Below, piece by piece: positions 1 through 6,772 of a DNA stretch of 64,000 nucleotides. How positions within the stretch are numbered: position 1 is the stretch's first letter; every line of letters starts with the position of its first letter. Made by a program: the position numbers and the translations under genes. The notes below the pieces were generated by a model. The model was not told the DNA's origin and ran no database searches. It saw only the letters and a program-made list of their open reading frames with translations. The stretch is from assembly GCF_021190915.1 (NCBI RefSeq), contig NZ_JAIOAP010000019.1, positions 62,001-126,000 on the forward strand, written 5' to 3'. Source of the DNA: Cohnella silvisoli. Its GTDB lineage: Bacteria; Bacillota; Bacilli; Paenibacillales; Paenibacillaceae.

Positions 1-2109
1 ATTAATCCAATACTTTCCTTCTTCGTCGGTCCAACCTACTTTATCTAACAACTTTGCAATGAAAAGAATTATTGAATTTCGCCTTAAACCAACGTTTTCA
101 ATTTCGAGCATTGAATATCTTGATAGGTTGTCTAACGCATATTGAATAATTTCTTTTGCTTTGATTGGTGAGTATTCGCTATGAGGAGAATTTATCAAAA
201 CTCGCCACAGTTGTTCATGATTCCCCTCTCCTTTTGAGAAAGAAAATTCTTCATGCTGTAACACATCAGCAATATTGGTTTTCTCCAAAATTTCATTTTT
301 TAAGTTCACATAGAATTTATACTGTTCTGTCTGTACTGGACGGGATACTTTAACTATTAAATTCAAATAGCGCTCAAGGTTCCCCCCCTTGGGAATAAAA
401 AGTGATCCATTGAAACAAGCATAAGAAGTGGCCTGTTCTGCAGTAATGTTCCTTGCAGATTGCAGACGCTGATCTGCATTAAATACTTTATTTAAAATAA
501 ATCTTTGATTTTCAGTCAAATCTGCTACGTACTGAGTGTACAATGTTGAATTTTTATACCCATTATCAGTATTCATTATGCCACTATCTTTAGGGTAATG
601 GTCATCAAACTGCCCAACTAACGAAAAAAAACCTCGTTTACCATGCATCTCAGTATTGTATATTTTCCTGAATATATTCGGGTAATTGATATAAATTATC
701 AATAAATGAACTAAGTCGCTCTTATCGAAATCGGCATTCGAAAGATCTAACTGCTCCACTTCAAGCAAAAGAATAGTATTAACTAGTCTTTTCAGTTTTC
801 TTGCATCACCTATAAAAGGAATATACAAATAATACTCCTTTGAGTTGAATATATCTTTAAGCCCTTCTACTGCCCTGGATACCAATTCAGGATTGCTCAG
901 TAAATTTCTTGCCAATGATCTATCCTTATATTCAGTAAAATAATCCAATAGTAATTTATGATCTAAATATAAGCTCATTTTTATGTTTATGAACTTTTCC
1001 AAAAACTCGATAATTTTTTCACTATCTAGCTTTTGATGTTCCAAAGCAGTAATATTTTCTGTGTCATAACAAAGTACATAAGATATGTTAGGAAGAATAA
1101 AAGATTTTTTAATAACAAATAGGATTTCTTTTATACTTGAAAAACTCAACCGATCTAAATCATCCACCACAATAACAATTTTTTTATCCACCCTCCTTAA
1201 AACCTCGTCTAACCCCTCAAATGTTCTATCAATAGATGACTTGTCAAAAGGCACTCCGAATCTAAACCCCAAAATTGAGATAGTTAACTTAGAATCACTC
1301 AATAACTTTGCATATTTTGCAACAAGAGATTCTAATTCAGGCGCATAAAAATTATCTTTAATTACTTTCAATAAGCCATCCACAAATTTATCCAATAGCT
1401 TATCACTATTTTCGAATCTAAGCGGATCAAACCGGTAAACTATCACTTTATCTTTGAAGTCTGCACGCCAATGCTCTCTGCAAAGATTTATAAAAGTAGA
1501 TTTACCAGTTCCCCACGGTGCATCAATTCCAAAAACCAGGCTCTCTGGCGAACCTTGATTATATACTCTTCCGGCGAATCTTTTTGCTATTTCGAAAAAT
1601 TCAAACGCATCATCATTTTTACTTTGTCCTTCTTTATCACTCATGAAACCAGAATTCTCATCACTCTTTTTGGTCATTTTAATTTGCAGTTTTCTTAAAT
1701 TTATCGCTGCATAAAAAACAAGGGGAATTGACAAAAGCACTACCGTATACAGCCACGATAGCGAAGAAATCCATTTTTGGAAAAAGGATATTCCTAGACC
1801 TCCTACTACGATCATTGAGATAACTCCCGCAGAAAACACAAGGAGAAGATCGAATCTCCAACTTTTTACAATAAATTTAATTTGCTTCTTTCTCCTATAC
1901 AAATAAATACAAGCTATTAAAAAATAAAGACCAATGATAGTCCAAAACCAGCATTCCCGCTGATTTTGTGCAGAGCTATTTTCGAAGCCCAAAAGAATCA
2001 CTTTAGTACATAGTGCAAATTCTGCCAATATAATTCCAAATAAGAATATTTTAAACAGAAAGAAACAGTTTATTTTAATCAGTTGATAACTCTTGTTTGT
2101 TTCCTGCAC
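1..2109 (-). CDS. KAP-family P-loop NTPase with membrane segments (3' end beyond window)
   Basis: An uninterrupted reading frame of 703 codons runs off the left edge. Seen: about four hydrophobic segments in the first ~130 residues (near 9-28, 50-70, 84-105 and 113-130), a Walker A motif GIDAPWGTGKST at about 194-205 (Lys203), and a Walker B IVIVVDDLDR with Asp316-Asp317. This layout, with membrane helices and a DDLDR Walker B, is that of KAP NTPases (named for Kidins220/ARMS and the plasmid F phage-exclusion protein PifA). The start is GTG at 2109, preceded by GGAGGGG; an in-frame ATG at 2136 lacks a binding site. The DNA is more AT-rich than the core genes and the gene lies in a tRNA-linked island, so transfer is likely. 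A role in phage exclusion is inference from PifA. The C-terminal end is not visible. Confidence 0.85.
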   Translation of the reverse strand, partial: MQETNKSYQLIKINCFFLFKIFLFGIILAEFALCTKVILLGFENSSAQNQRECWFWTIIGLYFLIACIYLYRRKKQIKFIVKSWRFDLLLVFSAGVISMIVVGGLGISFFQKWISSLSWLYTVVLLSIPLVFYAAINLRKLQIKMTKKSDENSGFMSDKEGQSKNDDAFEFFEIAKRFAGRVYNQGSPESLVFGIDAPWGTGKSTFINLCREHWRADFKDKVIVYRFDPLRFENSDKLLDKFVDGLLKVIKDNFYAPELESLVAKYAKLLSDSKLTISILGFRFGVPFDKSSIDRTFEGLDEVLRRVDKKIVIVVDDLDRLSFSSIKEILFVIKKSFILPNISYVLCYDTENITALEHQKLDSEKIIEFLEKFINIKMSLYLDHKLLLDYFTEYKDRSLARNLLSNPELVSRAVEGLKDIFNSKEYYLYIPFIGDARKLKRLVNTILLLEVEQLDLSNADFDKSDLVHLLIIYINYPNIFRKIYNTEMHGKRGFFSLVGQFDDHYPKDSGIMNTDNGYKNSTLYTQYVADLTENQRFILNKVFNADQRLQSARNITAEQATSYACFNGSLFIPKGGNLERYLNLIVKVSRPVQTEQYKFYVNLKNEILEKTNIADVLQHEEFSFSKGEGNHEQLWRVLINSPHSEYSPIKAKEIIQYALDNLSRYSMLEIENVGLRRNSIILFIAKLLDKVGWTDEEGKYWIN

Positions 2110-2327
2110 ACTAACCCCTCCGTGACATTCAAGCATTTTAATATTTTTACTCGAGTTTCTAACATAATTCTACCGTCCTATAGAGAAGCAAGCTTATATA
2201 ACTTCCCCCCCTGGATTCGACGTTTTTCGGCAATTCCCTTTTTTATCAACAAATTACATTGTATGAATACTAACAACAATGTCCGCACAATTTTCATTTT
2301 GATTTCTATATTATACCCCTGATACCT

Positions 2328-2405
2328 ATGCATGATAGGTAGTCCTCGCGAGAGACACTACATGCATCGAAAGGCCGTACATCTTCAACCGTGTACGGCC
2401 TTTTT
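2328..2405 (+). ncRNA. Candidate small RNA: hairpin plus intrinsic terminator
   Basis: There is an inverted repeat (ATGCATG and TAGT at 2328-2343 against ACTACATGCAT at 2357-2367). It is followed directly by a 12-bp stem at 2370-2381/2392-2403 ending in TTTTT, a standard intrinsic terminator on the plus strand. No protein gene on the plus strand ends just upstream, so the terminator may end a short transcript. An AT-rich TATATTATAC near 2307-2316 could serve as a -10, but no clear -35 is seen. It could also be only a leftover terminator of a lost gene in the island. Confidence 0.3.
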
Positions 2406-2435
2406 GTGTCCTACCATATTAACGGAGGAAAGCAA

Positions 2436-2492
2436 ATGAACCCCTATTCACCAATTGAAATTAAACGCCTCGTCTCGGGATCCCTGAGATAA
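2436..2492 (+). pseudogene. 18-codon remnant ORF with a strong ribosome binding site
   Basis: ATG follows ACGGAGGAAAGCAA at good spacing, and the frame reads MNPYSPIEIKRLVSGSLR before TAA. The following ~60 bases stay codable in places but are broken by stops before the recombinase frame opens at about 2519. It is most simply the truncated first part of a gene damaged in the same decay that shortened the recombinase. A genuine leader peptide cannot be excluded. Confidence 0.3.
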
Positions 2493-2551
2493 AAACAGGA
2501 CAGCTACCTAATTCGTGAATTATTTCAGCAGTTCCCGACAACAACAGTTTT

Positions 2552-3259
2552 GTGCTTCCTCAGAAATTGTCGTTCACGACCTTTCTGCTGGACTGGCTTA
2601 ATAACGTCATCAAGAATAACGTGGAAACGATAACTTGGGAAAGCTATGAACTGGTAATCACCAAGCACAGCGTTCCTTACATGAGAACGCAGCTAAACGA
2701 TATTCCGTTGCACGAATTACAACCGATACACCTTCAACGTTATTATGAATTCAAACTTGCTTCGGGGCTATCTGGCAATACGTTACGAAAGCATCATGCT
2801 AACATCAAATCGGCAAGCAGCTATCGATCGTTGCCGCTTATGGAGAAAATAAAGGAGTACCTTGAAATTATCCAAGAACGGCAAAAGCAGAACAAAAAGC
2901 TTTACGGCAACGATTATGCTAAATCCGGGTTTGTCTGTTGCTGGCCGAATGGTTCTCCGCTGAAATCGGAATATCTTAACCATAAGTTCAAACAACTACT
3001 CTCCGAGAATGATTTGCCACCGATCCGATTCCACGATCTTCGCCATTCTATAGCCAGTTATTTGCTTAAGCACGGTATGTCACTCAAAGAAATTCAAGTC
3101 TGGTTAGGCCACGCCGACATTGGTACGACAGCAAATATCTACTCTCACGTCGACACAGAGATGAAAAAGAATACCGCTCAAAAAATTCATGATCTTTTCT
3201 CTAAAAACAAATCCAAACAAGCAAATCCGGCAAAAGAAGGAATAGAGCCGGATGAATAG
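2552..3259 (+). pseudogene. Tyrosine recombinase (phage-type integrase), internally deleted
   Basis: The 235-residue product contains an N-terminal SAM-like core-binding domain (about 1-88, starting at the LSFTTFLLDWL region). It also has the C-terminal catalytic half, with FHDLRHS carrying the His-x-x-Arg box and a GHADIGTTANIYSHV segment carrying the second His and the tyrosine nucleophile. Between HHANIKSA and SSYRSLPL the chain jumps directly from the core-binding domain to the middle of the catalytic domain. About 90 residues are missing, including the stretch where integrases carry the first catalytic arginine and the beta-hairpin lysine. The N-terminal arm domain is also absent and the only start is GTG 2552. 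The enzyme should be inactive. Its position beside a tRNA-Leu gene fits an integrase that once inserted its element there. Confidence 0.85.
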
Positions 3260-3353
3260 AGAACTGTGGAACCTGTTGAATGACGATACAATGCGCTCAA
3301 GGCTCGTAGAGCTAATTAGGCGACATTTAAACTTGCTGTGGAACACAGCATAA
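3252..3353 (+). CDS. Small ORF overlapping the integrase stop, unknown
   Basis: A 33-residue frame (begins MNRELWNLLNDD) starts 8 bases before the end of the recombinase frame, so it could be translated by coupling. The peptide is short, charged and leucine-rich, compatible with one helix. No family is recognised. It may be real or a chance frame in decaying DNA. Confidence 0.25.
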   Translation: MNRELWNLLNDDTMRSRLVELIRRHLNLLWNTA

Positions 3354-3366
3354 GGATTGCTGTCCA

Positions 3367-3450
3367 GTGCGCAGGGAGGCAATTAGAGAGGAAATCCAGC
3401 GTTTACGAACGGAGATAAATCAAATCATTAGTGAAAGTAAAGGAACATAG
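3367..3450 (+). pseudogene. Short Spo0E-like helix fragment
   Basis: A 27-residue frame from GTG contains REEIQRLRTEINQIISESKG, which resembles the first helix of small Spo0E-type aspartyl-phosphate phosphatases. The second helix and its SxxLD motif are absent, so if related it is a truncated remnant. The similarity is judged by eye over about 20 residues. The rest of 3451-3590 shows no gene. Confidence 0.2.
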
Positions 3451-3590
3451 AAAACAATTCACCAAACGTATCGAAAACCTCGAATCCTTACCATCAAACC
3501 GCAAATAATGACCGTTGTTAGAAAAATGTTAGAAAAACCCATTCGACCCTCTCTCCACCTAGCCGCCAAACAAGCCCCAGCAACCGAATA

Positions 3591-3623
3591 AAAAGAAAAG
3601 AAGCCTTATACATCAAGGCTTCT
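3591..3623 (-). terminator. Terminator of tRNA-Leu
   Basis: A 9-bp stem, AGAAGCCTT at 3599-3607 against AAGGCTTCT at 3615-3623, is followed on the minus strand by a T-rich run (TTTCTTTTT). It lies 15 bases past the tRNA 3' end. Confidence 0.8.
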
Positions 3624-3637
3624 CGGGTTTGTATGGA

Positions 3638-3724
3638 TGGTGCGGTCAAGAGGACTCGAACCTCCACGTCATTGCTGACACTAGAACCTGAATCTAGCGC
3701 GTCTGCCAATTCCGCCATGACCGC
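3638..3724 (-). tRNA. tRNA-Leu (anticodon CAG)
   Basis: The 87-base gene including an encoded CCA has the acceptor stem GCGGTCA/TGACCGC, discriminator A, and an anticodon arm CTAGA-TTCAGGT-TCTAG giving anticodon CAG. It has the long variable arm expected for a class II leucine tRNA and a GGTTCGAGTCC T-arm. The 3' end faces the AT-rich segment with the broken integrase, the usual orientation for an element integrated at a tRNA 3' end. No second copy of the tRNA 3' end was found in the window, so the far attachment site must lie beyond the left edge or be lost. Confidence 0.97.
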
Positions 3725-3801
3725 ATGCATAAGTGAATTCGGGGGTTTCTCGCACCGCGTTGCCGCGCTGTAAGCGTAACCTTGTCGCAATCACGTTTCT
3801 T

Positions 3802-3831
3802 ATAATAGCACGGGGTTTGAAGCGAAGTCAA
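3802..3831 (-). promoter_or_regulatory. Promoter of tRNA-Leu
   Basis: On the minus strand TTGACT (3826-3831) and TATTAT (3802-3807) are separated by 18 bases, a good housekeeping sigma-factor promoter about 78 bases before the tRNA 5' end. Confidence 0.6.
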
Positions 3832-3873
3832 GCCAACCATGGAAGTTCAAATTTTCAGTTAATATCGGCTTAT

Positions 3874-4356
3874 TCAGTAAGAAGGAGATATCGCGCTTCC
3901 GCCTGGTATGTCCATCCCGGGTGCGTCGAATTCGTCCGAAAGCTCTGTGTCCTGGAAAGCATTCTTCTGCAAATGTTGTAAAGGATCCTGTCCCGCGGAA
4001 TAATCTTGAACCTTCTCCCCTGCCAACCCTCTGAGCGCCCCCTGTACTCTTATAACCCCTTGAGACATCACGTGACCGCCGGCTGCCGCCGAAGCCACCG
4101 CTGCCGTCTCCATAATCTGCAGGTCGCTCGCACCAAGCGATCTCGCCTCTTCTACATGATAATAAGTACAGACCTCATTGTTGGCGAACAAAGCTACACC
4201 TAACGCAATGAGCTGTTTCGTGCGTGCATCCAATACTCCCGCTTCGAAGCATTTTCCCGTAAAACGATCATATGTACCCGCAACGTCGGGAAGAGATCCT
4301 GCCATTCCTGCCGCATCATTCTTATACTGCCGTACTTTCTGCTCCATTAAAGTCAT
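3874..4356 (-). CDS. Carboxymuconolactone decarboxylase (AhpD-like) family protein
   Basis: The 160-residue protein has the all-helical CMD/AhpD fold signature: residues around TKQLIALGVALFANNEVC, then a YYHVEEARSLGAS stretch and a small-residue helix AAAVASAAAGGHV. Family members include protocatechuate-pathway decarboxylases and alkylhydroperoxidases. The typical CxxC peroxidase pair is reduced here to a single Cys followed four residues on by His (CTYYH), so a redox role is uncertain. The start is ATG 4356, preceded by GCGGAGG; an upstream in-frame ATG at 4377 lies before that site and is less likely. The C-terminal ~40 residues are hydrophilic and poorly conserved in character. It is monocistronic between the tRNA and a small unknown gene. 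Confidence 0.8.
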   Translation of the reverse strand: MTLMEQKVRQYKNDAAGMAGSLPDVAGTYDRFTGKCFEAGVLDARTKQLIALGVALFANNEVCTYYHVEEARSLGASDLQIMETAAVASAAAGGHVMSQGVIRVQGALRGLAGEKVQDYSAGQDPLQHLQKNAFQDTELSDEFDAPGMDIPGGSAISPSY

Positions 4357-4450
4357 TCTTTTTGCCTCCGCATGCAATCAGGGTTCAGATCGTAATTGGT
4401 AATTACACCTATTACACCTTTACATCTAATCTCCCTCGCTTGACGGCATT

Positions 4451-4663
4451 TCATTCATTAGACCACTGCCTAGGCTCGCTGGCCAACTGGATATCATAGC
4501 TCCGCTTCACCTTCACGACCTTCCGATTCGGGCGCCTTATGAGCAACTGCTCCTCGTCCCATGCGACTACGATGCCGACCACGTCATTTTGCTCCAAAGC
4601 GTCTCTTACGACTCTGACTTTCGTCCCTTCCACTCGGAAGTGATCCAACTGATCGTCATTCAC
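4451..4663 (-). CDS. Small conserved-type hypothetical protein, 70 aa
   Basis: GTG start at 4663 after AAGGAGA. The product is small and charged, with a central segment VVGIVVAWDEEQLLIRR followed by a basic stretch NRKVVKVKRSYDIQ. The alternation suggests a compact beta-barrel fold like SH3 or KOW domains, but no family is firmly recognised. It follows the 108-residue gene and a terminator on the same strand, so it is probably transcribed alone. Codon use resembles neighbouring core genes. Confidence 0.65.
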   Translation of the reverse strand: MNDDQLDHFRVEGTKVRVVRDALEQNDVVGIVVAWDEEQLLIRRPNRKVVKVKRSYDIQLASEPRQWSNE

Positions 4664-4687
4664 GATTATCCGTCTCCTTCAATTAAG

Positions 4688-4724
4688 ATGAAAAACCCGC
4701 AGAGACTTATGTCTCGACGGGTTT
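4688..4724 (-). terminator. Terminator after the 108-aa gene
   Basis: The stem AAACCCG/CGGGTTT encloses AGAGAC/GTCTC, and the minus strand continues with TTTTT. It lies 23 bases past the stop at 4747. Confidence 0.8.
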
Positions 4725-4746
4725 CCCTCAAGCAACACCGAACTAG

Positions 4747-5073
4747 TTACCCGACGTGCTCTCTTGTATCGTTCGTTTCATACCAACAATCCAGAACCTT
4801 GCTAGACATGACCCGTTTGCTTACATAATCGGCTTGATGGTCCTCGAAACGATCTGTCCAAGGAATATTGAGTTCTTCGCAAAGCTTAACGATAGTAAGC
4901 AATTCTGACCAAGCGACATAACGTTTGTACCAGAAAAATTGCGGGTGTTCGATCATGTATGGATACAGGTCGTCGAACTCCGTGTGTTTGCAGTCAAGCG
5001 CGCGTTCGAAATGAGTTTTGGACTCTTCCAGCTTATTCAGGAAAAAGTCGACCGACAAGTTAATATTTTCCAT
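4747..5073 (-). CDS. Hypothetical protein, 108 aa
   Basis: ATG start preceded by GGGGAGGCGAACAGCAG. The protein is acidic and rich in aromatic residues (PQFFWYKRYVAWSELL), predicted mostly helical, without signal peptide or membrane segment. It has Cys28, Cys65 and Cys96 (approximate positions), but they do not form a recognisable metal motif. No family is recognised. The gene is flanked by xpt upstream on the same strand, 83 bases away, and ends at its own terminator, so co-transcription with xpt is possible but not shown. Confidence 0.7.
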   Translation of the reverse strand: MENINLSVDFFLNKLEESKTHFERALDCKHTEFDDLYPYMIEHPQFFWYKRYVAWSELLTIVKLCEELNIPWTDRFEDHQADYVSKRVMSSKVLDCWYETNDTREHVG

Positions 5074-5156
5074 CTGCTGTTCGCCTCCCCATCTGCAGGT
5101 TATTCCTATTATACGACAATGAATTCCGATTAGGAAAGGATATTCATAGCCCTAAT

Positions 5157-5729
5157 TTAATCCAAGAAGGTAATGGTGTTGTCTTCGAGCGACTGAATCT
5201 TGACTAACGTCTCCACCCGTAAACCAAGTTCGCGTAACGTTCGGCCGCCCGCCTGGAAGGATTTTTCCAGTACGATGCCGATTCCGACTAGCGAAGCACC
5301 CGATTGTTCGATGATCTTAATGAGTCCCCGAGCCGCATCCCCATTGGCAATGATATCATCGATGAACAGAACGGAATCATCCGAGCTTAGCAGATGCCGA
5401 GACACGATCAAGTCGGTAACGATGCCTTTTGTGAAAGACGGCACCCGTTCGCAATACGCATCCGGTTCTCCGAGCAGCGTCTTCTTCCTGCGGGCAAATA
5501 CAAGCGGAACTCCGAGCTCCAACGCGGTTGCAAAAGCGACGGGAATGCCCGAAGATTCAACCGTGATCACTTTGGTGATCTTCTCTCCGGCAAATCTTGC
5601 GGCAAACTCCTTACCCATCTCCATCGTCAATTTCGGATCAACGCCGTGATTGAGCAGGGAATCCAATTTCAACACTCCCGAGTTAATGACACTCGCCTCT
5701 TTCAGAATCCTCTCTTTGAGAATATCCAT
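5157..5729 (-). CDS. xpt: Xanthine phosphoribosyltransferase
   Basis: The 190-residue protein converts xanthine and PRPP to XMP in purine salvage. Its length is that of Bacillus Xpt. Seen: an N-terminal MDILKERILKEASV segment, the ITVESSGIPVAFATA loop, and the PRPP-binding motif VLFIDDIIANGDAA at about 125-138. The start is ATG 5729 with GGAGG five bases upstream; a GTG at 5741 overlaps the binding site and is rejected. Bacillus xpt usually has a guanine riboswitch; the 230 bases upstream here show none. A xanthine permease partner gene (pbuX) does not follow. Part of the salvage capacity complements the nucleoside operon at 53,556-62,139. Confidence 0.93.
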   Translation of the reverse strand: MDILKERILKEASVINSGVLKLDSLLNHGVDPKLTMEMGKEFAARFAGEKITKVITVESSGIPVAFATALELGVPLVFARRKKTLLGEPDAYCERVPSFTKGIVTDLIVSRHLLSSDDSVLFIDDIIANGDAARGLIKIIEQSGASLVGIGIVLEKSFQAGGRTLRELGLRVETLVKIQSLEDNTITFLD

Positions 5730-5972
5730 GGTTTCCTCCACCCTCCGTTGTCTTTTCCGTTTAACGTACCATATCCGTTACCCCTTGCGCAACATTAAGA
5801 ATGTATGGGATGGAACGATCAGCAGCCGAAAATACTCATGACTTTAGTCCCGACAAAATTTGACGACATGCGACAAAAGAATGATTTTATGAAAAAAGAA
5901 CATTGTCGTGAAACTTTTCCATCATTTGTAATGTCTTATATTATGTAATAGATAAAAAGGAGGGATCATCAT

Positions 5973-6695
5973 ATGCCGGGAAAAGCTTATTTTCGACTTA
6001 AAATTTGGAGTTCTCTCCTGTTAGTCGCAAGTTTGGTTTCCTGCCGCTCGCCTGTTAACCAACCTGCTTTCGAACCAGCTAATGATCCTTCTATTATCTC
6101 TTCCAAACTTGTCTTGTCCGCGCAGTCACCTGATGATATAAATACTGGCGGGACTTATTCATCGGAGCCTTCGGTTGCGCCTGTCTCTGCTTCTTCATCC
6201 GCAGCCCCAAAAACCGACAAAACTCCTGCTTCCACAGTCCCAGTCGCCGAAGTATCCCCTATCCAGCCCAGCCCAACGGAAATCGTGCTCCCGCCGGAAA
6301 ATTCTTTCCAACGGAACTCTCCGTCTTTAGGTGGAATTAAGCTTGGCGCCTCCGATAAAGCCGTATATAAGCAATATGGTCTTCCTAAGGAAACTTACTC
6401 GCTTCCCGGGGACAATCAAACCATTGAAATATGGGAATACGCCGGTGTCTCGGTTGGATTAAACGCTAGCAATCAAGTTGTCTATGTGGAAATCACATCA
6501 TCTGACGTGAATACGGGTATCCAAGGGTTGGTTAGCGGAATGAAAGGCTCAGAAGCTGCTCATCTGCTTGGAGTAGAAAACGACGATCAAACTAACGTGT
6601 TATCGGTTGAAGTAACTGGGGGTTGGTTTAAGATCGATCTTGATCCAGATACCCAGCAAGTGCTGTCTCTGAAACTTCTCGGCAAAGAAATCTAA
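5973..6695 (+). CDS. Secreted lipoprotein, unknown function
   Basis: The 240-residue protein starts at ATG 5973 after AAGGAGGG. It has a lipoprotein signal with lipobox LVSC (Cys about residue 24) and a low-complexity Ser/Pro/Ala-rich linker to about residue 105. A C-terminal globular part of ~130 residues follows, where two segments repeat a theme: LGGIKLGASDKAVYKQYG, then a shorter match around SGMKGSEAAHLLG. This duplicated small domain recalls SmpA/BamE-like or DUF4309-type modules, but assignment is not secure. Expected location is the outer face of the membrane. It is a single-gene unit ending at a terminator. Confidence 0.75.
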   Translation: MPGKAYFRLKIWSSLLLVASLVSCRSPVNQPAFEPANDPSIISSKLVLSAQSPDDINTGGTYSSEPSVAPVSASSSAAPKTDKTPASTVPVAEVSPIQPSPTEIVLPPENSFQRNSPSLGGIKLGASDKAVYKQYGLPKETYSLPGDNQTIEIWEYAGVSVGLNASNQVVYVEITSSDVNTGIQGLVSGMKGSEAAHLLGVENDDQTNVLSVEVTGGWFKIDLDPDTQQVLSLKLLGKEI

Positions 6696-6742
6696 AACGC
6701 CCTCCTTCATCGGCATGATCCGGATGAAAGAAGGCGTTTTTT
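6694..6742 (+). terminator. Terminator between lipoprotein and GH15 genes
   Basis: AAAACGCC-CTCCTTCATC pairs with GATGAAAG-AAGGCGTTTT and is followed by TTTT on the plus strand. The convergent GH15 gene ends 31 bases further on, so the stem may act in both directions. Confidence 0.8.
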
Positions 6743-6772
6743 GTTCGGGTTACTTCTTATGCGCAAATCCGC

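Noticed and set aside
1-3637. Second tRNA-Leu 3' end copy (attachment site)
   Set aside because: No repeat of the GGTTCGAGTCC...TGACCGCA end was found inside the window.
3518-3790. 90-residue minus-strand frame across the tRNA gene
   Set aside because: It reads through tRNA-Leu and its terminator; the tRNA is certain, so the frame is a shadow.
5742-5972. Possible guanine riboswitch before xpt
   Set aside because: The conserved purine-riboswitch core was looked for on the minus strand and no three-way junction or matching loops were found.
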